Origin: Betaproteobacteria bacterium SCGC AG-212-J23
GTDB taxonomy: Bacteria; Pseudomonadota; Gammaproteobacteria; Burkholderiales; SG8-39
Direction of reading: 5' to 3'
Assembly: GCA_001644455.1 (NCBI GenBank)
Contig: LSTF01000031.1
Span: forward strand, 1 to 40,371
Length of the DNA stretch: 40,371 nt
Part shown: piece by piece, positions 32,522-40,371 of the stretch
Position numbering within the stretch: position 1 is the first letter of the stretch
Layout: each line of letters opens with the position of its first letter
The notes under the pieces: generated by a model
Seen by the model: the letters and a program-made list of their open reading frames with translations, nothing else
What the model was told of the DNA's origin: nothing
Databases searched by the model: none
Translations under genes and position numbers: made by a program

Positions 32522-33472
32522 ATGAAGACGCTGCTGAAGATCACGCTGTTCCTGCTGGCGAGCACGGCGTTCGCCCAGTCGTATCCGTCGAAGCCGATCC
32601 GCGTCGCCGTCGCTTTCCCGCCCGGCGGGCCGGTGGACATCATCGCCCGCCTGATCGGGCCCAAGCTCTCCGAGATCCTTGGCCAGCCCGTGATCGTCGA
32701 GAACAAGGTCGGCGCGAGCGGCAACGTCGCCACTACCGAGGTCGCGAAGTCGGCGCCCGACGGCTACACGCTGCTCACCCATTCCTCCGCGTACGCGGTC
32801 AACCCGTCGCTCTTCAAGAACGCGGGCTACGACCCGATCAAGGACCTGCTGCCGATCGCGATCGTCGCGCAGCAGGCGAACATCATCCTCGTCAACGCCT
32901 CATTCCCGGCGAACACGCTCGAGGACCTGCGCAAGGCGGCGATGAGCCAGAAGCTCGCCTTCGCTTCACCGGGCGCCGGCACGACGCCGCACCTCACCGC
33001 GGAGAACCTGTTCCACGTGCGCTGGAAAGCCGACATCACCCACGTGCCGTTCAAGGGTGCCGGCCCCGCGGTGGCGGGCCTGCTCTCCGGCGAGCCGCCG
33101 ATCGGCTGCATGGCGGGCTCGGGGCCGATGTCCAACATCAAGGCGGGCAAATTCCGCGCGCTCGCCGTGTCGTCGGCGAAGCGCCTGCCGCAGATGCCCG
33201 AGGTGCCGACGCTGAACGAGCTCGGCTATCCCGGCATGGAGGACTACACCTGGGTCGGCGTCTTCGCTCCCGCCGGCACGCCGCGCGAGATCGTGCAGAA
33301 ACTGAACGACGCGATCCTGAAGGCGGTGCAGGCGCCGGAGATGCGCGAGCGGCTCGACGGGCTCGCCTTCGAGCCGACCGCCGCGCCGCTCAAGGAAACC
33401 GCCGACTATGTGCGCGCCGAGGTCGAGAAGTGGGGCCGCGTGGTGCGCGAGACCAAGGCGACGGCCGACTGA
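32522..33472 (+). CDS. Bug/TctC-family periplasmic solute receptor (3 of 3)
   Basis: 316 residues, signal peptide MKTLLKITLFLLASTAFA, then the Bug pattern: PIRVAVAFPPGGPVDIIARL, VIVENKVGASGNVA, APDGYTLL, HVPFKGAGPAVAGLLSG and GVFAPAGTP. A strong AGGAGG site, directly after the stop of the ThDP enzyme gene, drives translation. As third gene of the cyclase/ThDP cassette it probably binds that pathway's substrate, a small organic acid or cyclic amide. Its end is 3 bp from the converging ElyC-like gene. Confidence 0.93.
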   Translation: MKTLLKITLFLLASTAFAQSYPSKPIRVAVAFPPGGPVDIIARLIGPKLSEILGQPVIVENKVGASGNVATTEVAKSAPDGYTLLTHSSAYAVNPSLFKNAGYDPIKDLLPIAIVAQQANIILVNASFPANTLEDLRKAAMSQKLAFASPGAGTTPHLTAENLFHVRWKADITHVPFKGAGPAVAGLLSGEPPIGCMAGSGPMSNIKAGKFRALAVSSAKRLPQMPEVPTLNELGYPGMEDYTWVGVFAPAGTPREIVQKLNDAILKAVQAPEMRERLDGLAFEPTAAPLKETADYVRAEVEKWGRVVRETKATAD

Positions 33473-33475
33473 GCG

Positions 33476-34237
33476 CTAAAGCCTGCCGGTCAACCTCGCC
33501 CAGGCAATCCCCAAGTATTCGTTCTCGACGATCTGCGCGCTGACTAGACCGCCGACGCCCGGGTAGAAATCGCCCGGACCGATGCCGCGATTCACCTGCG
33601 CGACATATTGCGCCGGCGCCGGGACCGGCTTGACTCCCGCCTTGGCGAAAAGTGCGATCGTGCGCCGCATGTGGTACGCCGAGGTGACGACGACGCTGGG
33701 CTCGTCGCCGACGATGCGCGCCACGTTCGCCGCCTGGCTCTCGGTGTCGGGAGAGGCGTCGTCGAGGACGATGGCGGCGGGCGCCACGCCGAGCGCCGCG
33801 GCAAGGGCCGACATCGCTTCCGCGTCCGAGCCCGAACCGAGCACCGACGCTCCCGACAGCAGCAGGCGCGAGCCGGGAATCTGCCGCTGCAGGCGGATGC
33901 CCTCGATCAGCCGGGAGAGCGTGCCACCGGTCATGCGCGCGGTGAGCGGCAGCACCGGATCCGACGACGTGCCGCCGCCGAGGACGATAACCCACTTGGT
34001 CTGCGCTATCGCTGCCGCGCCCGGCGGCGCGTAGGCGCGCTCCAGCGACCGCAGCAGCGGGTCGGAGACCCAGCCATAGGAAATCACGACCAGCAGCGCG
34101 AACCCGGAGGTGGCGATCAGCTTGCCGGTCTTCTGACGGCGGCTGAACCAGAGCAGCGCCAGACCGACCGCCAGGAGAAGAAAGCACAGCGGCAGCGGAA
34201 AGAGGAGCGGCGCGACGATCTTCTTGAAGAGGAACAT
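33476..34237 (-). CDS. ElyC/YdcF-like DUF218 membrane protein
   Basis: 253 residues. Two N-terminal membrane segments (about 10-30 and 39-54) flank WFSRRQKTGK, an arrangement matching ElyC, an inner-membrane factor for envelope biogenesis in E. coli. The DUF218 domain follows: WVIVLGGGTSSDP, RLIEGIRLQRQIPGSRLLLSG, LDDASPDTESQAANVARIV and VVVTSAYHMRRTIALF. ATG at 34237 lies 13 bp after the stop of the amino-acid binding protein gene, so it is likely in the same transcript. ElyC-type proteins affect peptidoglycan or ECA lipid carriers; a direct link to amino-acid uptake is not known. Confidence 0.88.
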   Translation of the reverse strand: MFLFKKIVAPLLFPLPLCFLLLAVGLALLWFSRRQKTGKLIATSGFALLVVISYGWVSDPLLRSLERAYAPPGAAAIAQTKWVIVLGGGTSSDPVLPLTARMTGGTLSRLIEGIRLQRQIPGSRLLLSGASVLGSGSDAEAMSALAAALGVAPAAIVLDDASPDTESQAANVARIVGDEPSVVVTSAYHMRRTIALFAKAGVKPVPAPAQYVAQVNRGIGPGDFYPGVGGLVSAQIVENEYLGIAWARLTGRL

Positions 34238-34250
34238 GCGGACTCCCGGA

Positions 34251-35234
34251 TTAACGAATCGGCGGCGCGTACATCAGCCCGCCCTGGTTCCAGAGGCGGT
34301 TCAGGCCGCGCTCGAAGCCGAGCGGCTTGAGGTTGGCGTCGAAGCTCTCGCCGTAGTTGCCGACCTGCTTGACGATGTTGTACGCCCACTTGTTGTCGAT
34401 GCCGAGCGCCTTGCCGAGGTCGCCGCTCGCGCCGACAAAGCGCTGCACGGAAGGATTCGCGGTCTGTTGATCGATGTTCTTGCGGGAAAGACCGAGCTCT
34501 TCCGCTTCGATCATGGCGTAGAGCGACCACTTGACGATGTCGAACCAGCGGTCGTCGCCGTGGCGCACCGCCGGACCGAGCGGCTCCTTCGAAATGATTT
34601 CGGGCAGGATGACGTGGTCGTCGGGCTTGGTCGCGCGCGTGGCGCGCAGCGCGATCAGCCCCGAGTGATCGGTGGTGTAGACGTCGCAGCGTCCCGCGAA
34701 GTAGGCGTTCAGCACCTCTTCCAGCTTCTCGATCACCACCGGCTTGAAGCTCATCTTGTTGGCGCGGAACCAGTCGGCAACGTTGATCTCGTTGGTGGTG
34801 CCGGGCTGCACGCAGATGGTGGCGCCATTCAGCTGCTTCGCGCTCTTCACGTTCAGCTTCTTCGGCACCATGAAACCCTGGCCGTCGTAGTAGTTCACGC
34901 CGACGAAGTTGAGGCCGAGGCTGGTGTCGCGCCCCAGCGTCCAGGTGGTGTTGCGCGCGAGGATGTCGACCTCGCCCGACTGCAGAGCGGTGAAGCGCTG
35001 CTGCGCGGTGAGCGGCGTGAAGCGCACCTTGCTCGCGTCGCCGAGGGCCGCGGCGGCGACCGCGCGGCAGAAATCGACGTCGATGCCGCGCCAGACGCCC
35101 TTCGAATCCGGCTGCGAGAAGCCGGCGACCCCGGTGTTGACGCCGCACTGCACGAAGCCTCTTTTCTTCACCGCGTCCAAGGTCGATTGCGCGTGCACGC
35201 TCCCGGCGAAGAACAGCAGCAGGAGGAACCTCAC
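34251..35234 (-). CDS. General L-amino-acid ABC transporter substrate-binding protein, AapJ type
   Basis: 327 residues. The signal peptide ends near SVHAQS, followed by the AapJ opening STLDAVKKRGFVQCGVNTGV and AGFSQPDSKGVWRGIDVDFC. Further markers: VDILARNTTWTLGRD, GATICVQPGTTNE, YTTDHSGLIALRA and the ending RLWNQGGLMYAPPIR. It delivers polar amino acids to the AapQM channel. GTG at 35234 overlaps the stop of the alpha/beta hydrolase gene (GTGA). The matching permeases lie 4.4 kb away on the same strand with other genes in between, an unusual separation; no ATPase is present. Confidence 0.9.
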   Translation of the reverse strand: MRFLLLLFFAGSVHAQSTLDAVKKRGFVQCGVNTGVAGFSQPDSKGVWRGIDVDFCRAVAAAALGDASKVRFTPLTAQQRFTALQSGEVDILARNTTWTLGRDTSLGLNFVGVNYYDGQGFMVPKKLNVKSAKQLNGATICVQPGTTNEINVADWFRANKMSFKPVVIEKLEEVLNAYFAGRCDVYTTDHSGLIALRATRATKPDDHVILPEIISKEPLGPAVRHGDDRWFDIVKWSLYAMIEAEELGLSRKNIDQQTANPSVQRFVGASGDLGKALGIDNKWAYNIVKQVGNYGESFDANLKPLGFERGLNRLWNQGGLMYAPPIR

Positions 35235-36103
35235 GTCGAGCCGTCCAGCAGGAAATCGCGAACCACCTTGACCTGGTCGGCGTGCAGCAGCGTGGGCGCG
35301 TGGCCGACGCCGGCGATCTCGACCACCTTCGCTTTCGGCCCGCGCCGCGACATTTCCTCCACCGTCTTCTTCGCCAGCAGATCCGACTGCGCGCCGCGCA
35401 CGACCAGCGTCGGGCATCGGATCGCGTCGTAGTGGCTCCACAGTTCCATGTCGCCCGCCGGCATGTTGGCCTTGAAGGGCTCGGCGATGCGCGGGTCGTA
35501 GTGCGGCCGCCACATTCCGTCCTTGTCCTGGCGCACCCAGTTCGACGCCAGGAAGCGCCACTGCTCGTCGCTGTGCGGGCCGAACGGGGCGGAGATCGCG
35601 CGCACGTACTTGACCGCCTCGTCGAAGGTCGGAAACGTCGGCGTCAGTCCGACGTAGGCGCCGATGCGCTCGAGCGAGGCATGCGAGACCACGGGCCCCG
35701 CGTCGTTCAGCACCAGTTTGCGCACCGGGCTGCCCGGCAGCGCGGCGAGCGCCATGCCGATCAGTCCGCCCAGCGAGGTGCCGAGCCAGTCGACCGACTC
35801 GACGTCGAGCCGGGCGATGAGCGTCACCATGTCGGCCGCGTACTGCGGCACGATGTAGAGCATCGGATCGGCGAGGCGATCGGAGTCGCCGCGGCCGGCG
35901 ATGTCGGGGCAGACCACGCGGTAATGGTCGCTGAGCGAGCGCGCCACGACATCGAAGTCGCGCGCCGAGCGCGTCAGTCCGTGCACGCAGACGAGCACGT
36001 CGCGATTGCGCGGATCGCCCCATTCGAGATACGCCATGCGGTGCAGCCCCTTCGGCGAGGCGCACTGCACCGAGCGGCGGCGCGGCTCTACTTGCTCAGC
36101 CAT
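35231..36103 (-). CDS. Alpha/beta-hydrolase
   Basis: 290-residue soluble hydrolase. The oxyanion region is VCVHGLTRSARDFD; the nucleophile elbow is GTSLGG (Ser); the acid lies in VVRGAQSDLL (Asp) and the base in GVGHAPTL (His). The cap between strands 6 and 7 holds PFGPHSDEQWRFLASNW. DIAGRGDSDRLADP is typical of esterase/lactonase-type members. It starts at ATG 36103, overlaps the upstream hypothetical gene by 16 bp, and its stop overlaps the aapJ-type start, so it may be co-expressed with amino-acid uptake. Substrate not predictable. Confidence 0.88.
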   Translation of the reverse strand: MAEQVEPRRRSVQCASPKGLHRMAYLEWGDPRNRDVLVCVHGLTRSARDFDVVARSLSDHYRVVCPDIAGRGDSDRLADPMLYIVPQYAADMVTLIARLDVESVDWLGTSLGGLIGMALAALPGSPVRKLVLNDAGPVVSHASLERIGAYVGLTPTFPTFDEAVKYVRAISAPFGPHSDEQWRFLASNWVRQDKDGMWRPHYDPRIAEPFKANMPAGDMELWSHYDAIRCPTLVVRGAQSDLLAKKTVEEMSRRGPKAKVVEIAGVGHAPTLLHADQVKVVRDFLLDGST

Positions 36104-36771
36104 TCACGCACCAGCGCCTCGCGCGCCGCGCGACCCGCCTCGTCGAGGGACGAATGGCACTGGCCGCTGCCGCGCAGGAGCGCGAGCTTCTCCGAGCGCA
36201 GGTTGGCGCCGCGCACCGGAAAGCCGTAGCTGGCGTAGCGCGCGCGCTCGACCGGCGCTTCCTCCTCGTCGTACCAGATCCATTCCTCGACGAAGGCGAG
36301 CGCCATGTCCTCGAGCTCGACGTCGGGCTCCTCGGGGTCGATCAGGTCGAGCGCACCGCCGACGAAGCGGAAGAAGGTGTGACGCTCGGCGGTGGCGGCG
36401 TAGCCGATGCAGCAGGCGTCGCGCTTCTCCACCACCATGGCGAGCCCGAGGCGGCCCTCGTCGTCCACCGCGATCTCGATGCCGGGGCCGCCGCTCGAGT
36501 CGTGGTGCTCCTCGACGAGACGCCCGTTCTCGATCACGGCGCGGCCGCGCACGCCGTCATGGTCCCACTCGGCCTCGACGCGCAGCTCGGGGAAATTCCC
36601 GGAAACCTCGGTGAAGACGGGGAAAGGGATGCCTCGCTTCGGCTCGAATCGGTACTCGAGCCGGTCCTCGGCGTGGTGCTCGGTGTAACCCTCGGCCTCG
36701 AAGTCGCGCACCATCAGCCAGCGCAGGCGCTCGCGGAAGTCCGCGAGGCGCCCGGCGCCGGTGACGCGCAC
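36088..36771 (-). CDS. Hypothetical acidic protein, 227 residues
   Basis: I do not recognise the family. The protein is soluble and acidic, with no signal peptide or membrane segment. It has strand-rich stretches (RLEYRFEPKRGIPFPVF, GRAVIENGRLVEEHHDSS), an acidic patch IDPEEPDVELEDMALAFVEE, a WIWYDEEEAP stretch, and a basic C-terminal helix. The start used is GTG at 36771, 19 bp after the dodecin stop. The 3' end overlaps the alpha/beta hydrolase start by 16 bp, which suggests one transcript from dodecin downward. Codon use is like its neighbours, so it is likely a real gene. Confidence 0.65.
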   Translation of the reverse strand: MRVTGAGRLADFRERLRWLMVRDFEAEGYTEHHAEDRLEYRFEPKRGIPFPVFTEVSGNFPELRVEAEWDHDGVRGRAVIENGRLVEEHHDSSGGPGIEIAVDDEGRLGLAMVVEKRDACCIGYAATAERHTFFRFVGGALDLIDPEEPDVELEDMALAFVEEWIWYDEEEAPVERARYASYGFPVRGANLRSEKLALLRGSGQCHSSLDEAGRAAREALVREWLSK

Positions 36772-36790
36772 GACCGCGGTGAACAGAAGC

Positions 36791-37006
36791 TCAGGCCTCG
36801 TACTTGAACGACAGCGACAGCCGGGCGCGGAACTGCGAAATCTTGCCGTTCTCGATGCGCACGTCGAGCTTGGTGATCTCGGCGATGCGCAGGTCGCGGA
36901 TCGACTTCGACGCGGTCTTCACCGCGTTCTTCGCCGCGTCTTCCCAGGAGCTGCTGCTCGTGCCGATGACTTCCGTGACGCGATAGACGCCGCTGTCTTT
37001 GGCCAT
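36791..37006 (-). CDS. Dodecin (flavin-binding)
   Basis: 71-residue dodecin, a hollow dodecamer that stores or buffers flavins. The sequence MAKDSGVYRVTEVIGTSSSS, then WEDAAKNAVKTASKSIRDLR and FRARLSLSFKYEA covers the full family. The flavin-stacking Trp is in SSSWEDA. ATG at 37006 has a strong site (AGGAGAGGGG); in-frame codons further upstream reach into the 3' end of comEC and are not dodecin-like. It lies 37 bp after comEC. Confidence 0.95.
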   Translation of the reverse strand: MAKDSGVYRVTEVIGTSSSSWEDAAKNAVKTASKSIRDLRIAEITKLDVRIENGKISQFRARLSLSFKYEA

Positions 37007-37043
37007 GTCCCCTCTCCTATCTGGATGCGGGAAATCCGCCGGA

Positions 37044-39338
37044 TCATTGTAGCCAATACCGTCCGCGGCGATGCCGCTCGGTCGCGATGTCGATCCCCGC
37101 ATCCGTCAGGGAGATGCTGACCGCGCCTTGCAGGTCGGTGCGCGCGACCTCGGCTCCCGCGGCGCGGTAGCGCTCGAGCACGTCGCCCTGCGGGTGGCCG
37201 AAGCGGTTGCGATAGCCGGCAGCGACGATCGCCCAGCGCGGCGCGACGGCCGCGATGAATTCCGGCGTGGAGGAAGTCCGGCTGCCGTGATGCGGCACGA
37301 GCAGCACGTCGCTTTTCAGCTTCATGCCAAGCAAGGATTTCTCGGCTGCGCGTTCAATGTCGCCGGTGAGCAGAATGGCGCCGCCTTGCGCCGCGATGCG
37401 CAGCACGCAGCTCAGGTCGTTACGCTTCGCGTTCGCGGCGGGAACCGGATTGAGGAATTCGAAGCGCACGCCGTCCCACTCCCAGGCGTCGCCCGCGGCG
37501 CAGCGGCGCGGCGCGGCGACCATGCCGCGCAGTGGATGCCCGTCCTCGAGCGACGAAGCCAGCGTATCCACTTCGAAGCTCTCCAGCACGCTCAGCGCGC
37601 CGCCGATGTGGTCGCTGTCCTCGTGACTGAGCACGACGATGTCGAGCCGCTCGAGCCCTGCGCCGCGCATCGCCGGCACCAGGACGCGCGAGCCGCTGTC
37701 GGACTCGGGGGCCCAGGCCGGGCCCGCGTCGTACAGCAAGGTCCTGGTGCGAGTACGCGCCAGCACGGCGAGCCCCTGGCCGACGTCGAACGTCGTCAGC
37801 CACAGCTCGCCATCGCGCGGCACGGCAGGCGCGACGCAGAAAGCCGGCGCCATCAGGGCCAGGCCGCAGGCGCGCCACGGCACGCCGCGCGGCGCGAGCA
37901 GCCAGGCGGTGCCGGCGAGAGCAAGGAGGACGCTCCACAGCGAGGGTACGTGCTGCTGCCACTGCGCACCGGGCAGCGCCGCGCACCATTCGAGAAACTG
38001 CAGCAATCCCTCGACCAGCCAAGCCGAGAGGTGCAGCAAGGCATCCGCGGGCACGAGCGCCGCGAAGAGCGCGAGCGGCGTGACGACTATCGACACCACC
38101 GGGATCGCTACCGCGTTGGCGATCGGCCCGGCGATCGACACCTGGCCGAAGAGAAGCAGCGCCGCGGGCGCGAGGCCGATCGTGATTCCCCACTGCACCC
38201 TGCCCCACTGCCAGAGTCGCGAGCCCGGGGCGCTCCAGCCCGAAGCGCCGTAGAAGATAAGCAGCACCGCGCCGAACGAGAGCCACAGGCCCGGGGCGAG
38301 CATCGCCCACGGATCGAAGCAGACGATCACCGCCAGGGCGAGCGCCAGCGTGCGCCACGGCGAGGCGATCTGCCCGCTCCACAGCGCCGCCGCGACGATG
38401 CTCACCATCCAGAACGTGCGCTGCGCCGGCACGCCGTATCCGGCGAGGAGCGTATAGCCGAGCGCGCCGACGATCGCCGCGAGCGCGGCGGCCTTGCGCG
38501 CCGGCAGCCTCAGTGCGAGCGCGGGAACGCGGCGCCAGCCGAAGGCGACGAGCCATGCGGCGAGGCCCGAAACCAGCGTCACGTGCAGCCCCGAGATGCT
38601 CATCAGGTGCGTCACCCCGGTCCGGTTGAAGAGCTGCCATTCCTCGGTGGAGATCGCGCGCTGGTCGCCGACCGCGAGCGCGGCAAGGATCCCCGCGGCG
38701 GGTGTCGGTCCGAGCGCGACTAGGAAGCGATCCCGGACCGATTCCCTTGCGCGCTCGATCGCGTCCGAAAACGAGCCTCGATCCCCCAGCTTCCTCTGCT
38801 CTCCCTTGCTCCGGACGTATCCCGTCGCGCCCACGCCGCGCTCGAGCAGCCACGCCTCGTAGTCGAAGCCGTGCGGGTTGACGAGCCCGTGCGGCCGGCG
38901 CAGCCGCACGGTGAACAGCCAGCGCTCGCCGGGATGCACGCTGCTCGCGAGCAGCGCCGGCGATTCCTCCGCGACGGCGGCGCGATACCAGGAGACGAGC
39001 AGCTTGCGCGGCAGCTTCTCCCCGCCCGGCACGGATTCGACGTCGAATTCGAAGCGCAGCGAGCGCTCGCCGGTCGCGGGCAGGCTGGCGACGACGCCGA
39101 CCACCGCGATGTCGCGTCCCTCGAGCTCCGGCGCGAGGCGATCGGCCATGCGCCAGTGCGCCCAGGCCGCTGCCCAAAGAAAGCCGAGGGCGAAGCAAGC
39201 CGGGATGGCAAACTGCTTCTTCCACCAGAGCAATCCCGCCAAGGGCGCAATGAGGAAAATCCATCCGGCCGCCGGCAGCGCAGCCTGCTGCTGCAGGAAT
39301 GCAGCGCCGGCTGCGAAGGCGACGGCCGCCAGGGTCAT
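37044..39338 (-). CDS. comEC: ComEC/Rec2 DNA-uptake channel
   Basis: 764-residue inner-membrane protein that moves single-stranded DNA into the cytosol during natural transformation. Domains in order: N-terminal membrane helices and an OB-like periplasmic part (DUF4131, about 20-215), the Competence membrane domain with NRTGVTHLMSISGLHVTLVS (about 245-265) and GYGVPAQRTFWM, then a C-terminal metallo-beta-lactamase domain with TFDVGQGLAVLARTR, SHEDSDHIGGAL and LLVPHHGSRTSSTPEF. All are intact, so the protein should work. ATG at 39338 starts the first helix; the frame upstream runs over the divergent DUF2062 gene. Confidence 0.95.
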   Translation of the reverse strand: MTLAAVAFAAGAAFLQQQAALPAAGWIFLIAPLAGLLWWKKQFAIPACFALGFLWAAAWAHWRMADRLAPELEGRDIAVVGVVASLPATGERSLRFEFDVESVPGGEKLPRKLLVSWYRAAVAEESPALLASSVHPGERWLFTVRLRRPHGLVNPHGFDYEAWLLERGVGATGYVRSKGEQRKLGDRGSFSDAIERARESVRDRFLVALGPTPAAGILAALAVGDQRAISTEEWQLFNRTGVTHLMSISGLHVTLVSGLAAWLVAFGWRRVPALALRLPARKAAALAAIVGALGYTLLAGYGVPAQRTFWMVSIVAAALWSGQIASPWRTLALALAVIVCFDPWAMLAPGLWLSFGAVLLIFYGASGWSAPGSRLWQWGRVQWGITIGLAPAALLLFGQVSIAGPIANAVAIPVVSIVVTPLALFAALVPADALLHLSAWLVEGLLQFLEWCAALPGAQWQQHVPSLWSVLLALAGTAWLLAPRGVPWRACGLALMAPAFCVAPAVPRDGELWLTTFDVGQGLAVLARTRTRTLLYDAGPAWAPESDSGSRVLVPAMRGAGLERLDIVVLSHEDSDHIGGALSVLESFEVDTLASSLEDGHPLRGMVAAPRRCAAGDAWEWDGVRFEFLNPVPAANAKRNDLSCVLRIAAQGGAILLTGDIERAAEKSLLGMKLKSDVLLVPHHGSRTSSTPEFIAAVAPRWAIVAAGYRNRFGHPQGDVLERYRAAGAEVARTDLQGAVSISLTDAGIDIATERHRRGRYWLQ

Positions 39339-39374
39339 TGGAATCAAACGCGCCCGAGTGGCGCCCCGCTGACC

Positions 39375-39944
39375 GTGCGCAAGCATTTCCACCGCTACCT
39401 GCCGACGCCGGAGGCGATCCTCGCCAAGGCGTGGTGCGCCCCGTTCCGGCCCTGGCTCGGGCACCCCAGCCTCTGGCATCTCAACCAGCGCTCGCTGCCG
39501 GGCGCGATGGCGATCGGCCTGTTCTGCGGGCTGATCCCGGGCCCGTTCCAGATGCTGGCAGCGCTGCTCCTCTGCATCCCGCTGCGCAAGAACATCCCGG
39601 TGGCGCTGGCGGCGACCTTCTACACCAACCCCTTCACCATCGTGCCGCTCTACCTGATCGCCTACGGCTACGGGCGCCTGTTCGTCGGCGGCGGCGATCT
39701 GCCTCAGGGGTTCGTGCCCGACGCGTGGAACCCCTCCGCGCTCTGGGAATGGACGCTCAGCCTCGGCAAACCGCTTGCGGTCGGGGTCTGCGCCCTGGCG
39801 GTGACGCTAGCCGTGCTCGGCTATGTCGCCGCCGCTCTCGCCTGGCGGCTGCACGTCGTCAGGGCCTGGCGGCGGCGTACAACCGACCGTCTCGCAGCTC
39901 GAAGCTCCGCGCCGCGCGAGCCGCAAGATCGGGATCGTGCGTGA
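39375..39944 (+). CDS. DUF2062 membrane protein
   Basis: 189 residues. The family pattern is clear: [13 protein letters not shown] at the start, [60 protein letters not shown] and [13 protein letters not shown], then a last membrane helix (about 133-160). The function is unknown; family members sit beside comEC and lolCDE in betaproteobacteria. GTG at 39375 begins [10 protein letters not shown]. The basic C-terminal tail of some 25 residues is encoded antisense to the end of lolD (86-bp overlap), so it may be longer than in relatives. Confidence 0.85.
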   Translation: MRKHFHRYLPTPEAILAKAWCAPFRPWLGHPSLWHLNQRSLPGAMAIGLFCGLIPGPFQMLAALLLCIPLRKNIPVALAATFYTNPFTIVPLYLIAYGYGRLFVGGGDLPQGFVPDAWNPSALWEWTLSLGKPLAVGVCALAVTLAVLGYVAAALAWRLHVVRAWRRRTTDRLAARSSAPREPQDRDRA

Positions 39945-40371
39945 CGATGACGAACGCGGTGCCGTGCGACTGCGATAGCCGCAGCATCGCCTCGAACACC
40001 TCGTCGGCGGTATTGGAGTCCAGATTACCGGTCGGCTCGTCGGCGAGCACGCACGCAGGCTCGGTGACCAGTGCGCGCGCAAACGCGCAGCGCTGACGCT
40101 CGCCGCCGGAGAGCTCGCCCGGCTGGTGCTCGAGCCGGTGACCGAGGCCGACCTCGGACAGGACCTTCTTCGCCCGCTCGAGCGCATTTTCTTTTTTTTC
40201 TCTTCTGATGAACAAGGGCATCGCCACGTTCTCGATCGCCGTGAATTCGGGAAGCAGATGGTGGAACTGGTAGACGAACCCGAGCGTCGCGTTGCGCACC
40301 TGCCCGCGCTCGCGCTCGCCCATGGCGGTGAAGTCGCGGCCGCGCACGCTGACCGTGCCGCCGCTCGGCAC
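39859..40371 (-). CDS. lolD: Lipoprotein-releasing ABC transporter ATPase LolD, C-terminal part (cut by window edge)
   Basis: The last 170 codons of an ABC ATPase. Visible: Q-loop region [24 protein letters not shown], signature [15 protein letters not shown], Walker [14 protein letters not shown], and switch His in VIVTHDPD. The FHHLLPEF and ENVAMPL wording is typical of LolD, the ATPase of LolCDE that releases lipoproteins from the inner membrane. The Walker A loop and about 55 N-terminal residues lie to the right of the window; the GTG at the very edge is an internal valine codon, not a start. Confidence 0.9.
   Translation of the reverse strand: MPSGGTVSVRGRDFTAMGERERGQVRNATLGFVYQFHHLLPEFTAIENVAMPLFIRREKKENALERAKKVLSEVGLGHRLEHQPGELSGGERQRCAFARALVTEPACVLADEPTGNLDSNTADEVFEAMLRLSQSHGTAFVIVTHDPDLAARAARSFELRDGRLYAAARP

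Noticed and set aside
40369-40371. GTG start of lolD at the window edge
   Set aside because: Walker A and the N-terminal region are missing, so this codon is internal and the gene continues outside.
1-40371. CRISPR array, insertion sequence, prophage or plasmid features
   Set aside because: No spaced direct repeats, transposase, integrase or phage-like genes were seen on either strand.

Overview
The window is a gene-dense, GC-rich stretch of a betaproteobacterial chromosome, most likely Burkholderiales or a relative. The grounds are the order thrS-infC-rpmI-rplT-pheS-pheT, the sixA/ppx/ppk block, the comEC/DUF2062/lolD neighbourhood, and three Bug-family (TctC-like) periplasmic receptors, a family greatly expanded in that group. 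No transposase, phage gene, CRISPR array or long repeat was seen. Genes are packed tightly: about a dozen neighbouring pairs overlap by 4 bp (ATGA or GTGA), and several convergent pairs overlap at their 3' ends.

Layout. 1-4415 (minus): translation block thrS, infC (ATC start), rpmI, rplT, pheS (TTG start), pheT (cut by the window edge). 4444-7384: a Pht5-like protein facing two tandem Bug receptors that sit directly behind a tRNA-Val(GAC). 7450-11661: sixA, ppx and ppk, i.e. polyphosphate turnover, with a good PhoB box between the divergent ppx and ppk. 11648-15217 (minus): YceI, an unknown membrane protein and relA. 15233-17034: mtfA and a Cys-rich flavodoxin-fold protein. 17035-18252 (minus): a response-regulator receiver domain fused to a metallo-beta-lactamase-fold domain. 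18264-19409: a DpgC-like crotonase.

19393-28025 is the most coherent accessory region and reads as a quinate/shikimate catabolic locus. A nine-gene minus-strand operon runs tetR, dctP, dctQ, dctM (TRAP transporter), a dimeric alpha/beta-barrel protein, a divergent type II dehydroquinase (aroQ-like), a QsuD-like NAD-type shikimate/quinate dehydrogenase, a type I dehydroquinase (aroD) and a TIM-barrel protein. Divergent from tetR are two overlapping genes matching the two halves of the fused 3-dehydroshikimate dehydratase QuiC1, here split and in reversed order: an HPPD-like protein followed by the TIM-barrel dehydratase. Together they would import a quinate- or shikimate-type acid and convert it through 3-dehydroshikimate to protocatechuate.

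27955-36103 holds a general amino-acid (Aap-type) ABC transporter in pieces. The two permease genes (27955-29879) are separated from the binding protein (34251-35234) by a plus-strand cyclase-family / ThDP-enzyme / Bug-receptor cassette and an ElyC/YdcF-like gene. No ATPase for it is present. 36088-40371 holds a hypothetical protein, dodecin, comEC, a DUF2062 membrane protein and the C-terminal part of lolD.

Assignments rest on reading translated sequence and motifs by eye. No database search was run. Family sequences and residue numbers used for comparison (QuiC1, QsuD, DpgC, M. tuberculosis dehydroquinase) are recalled, not retrieved.
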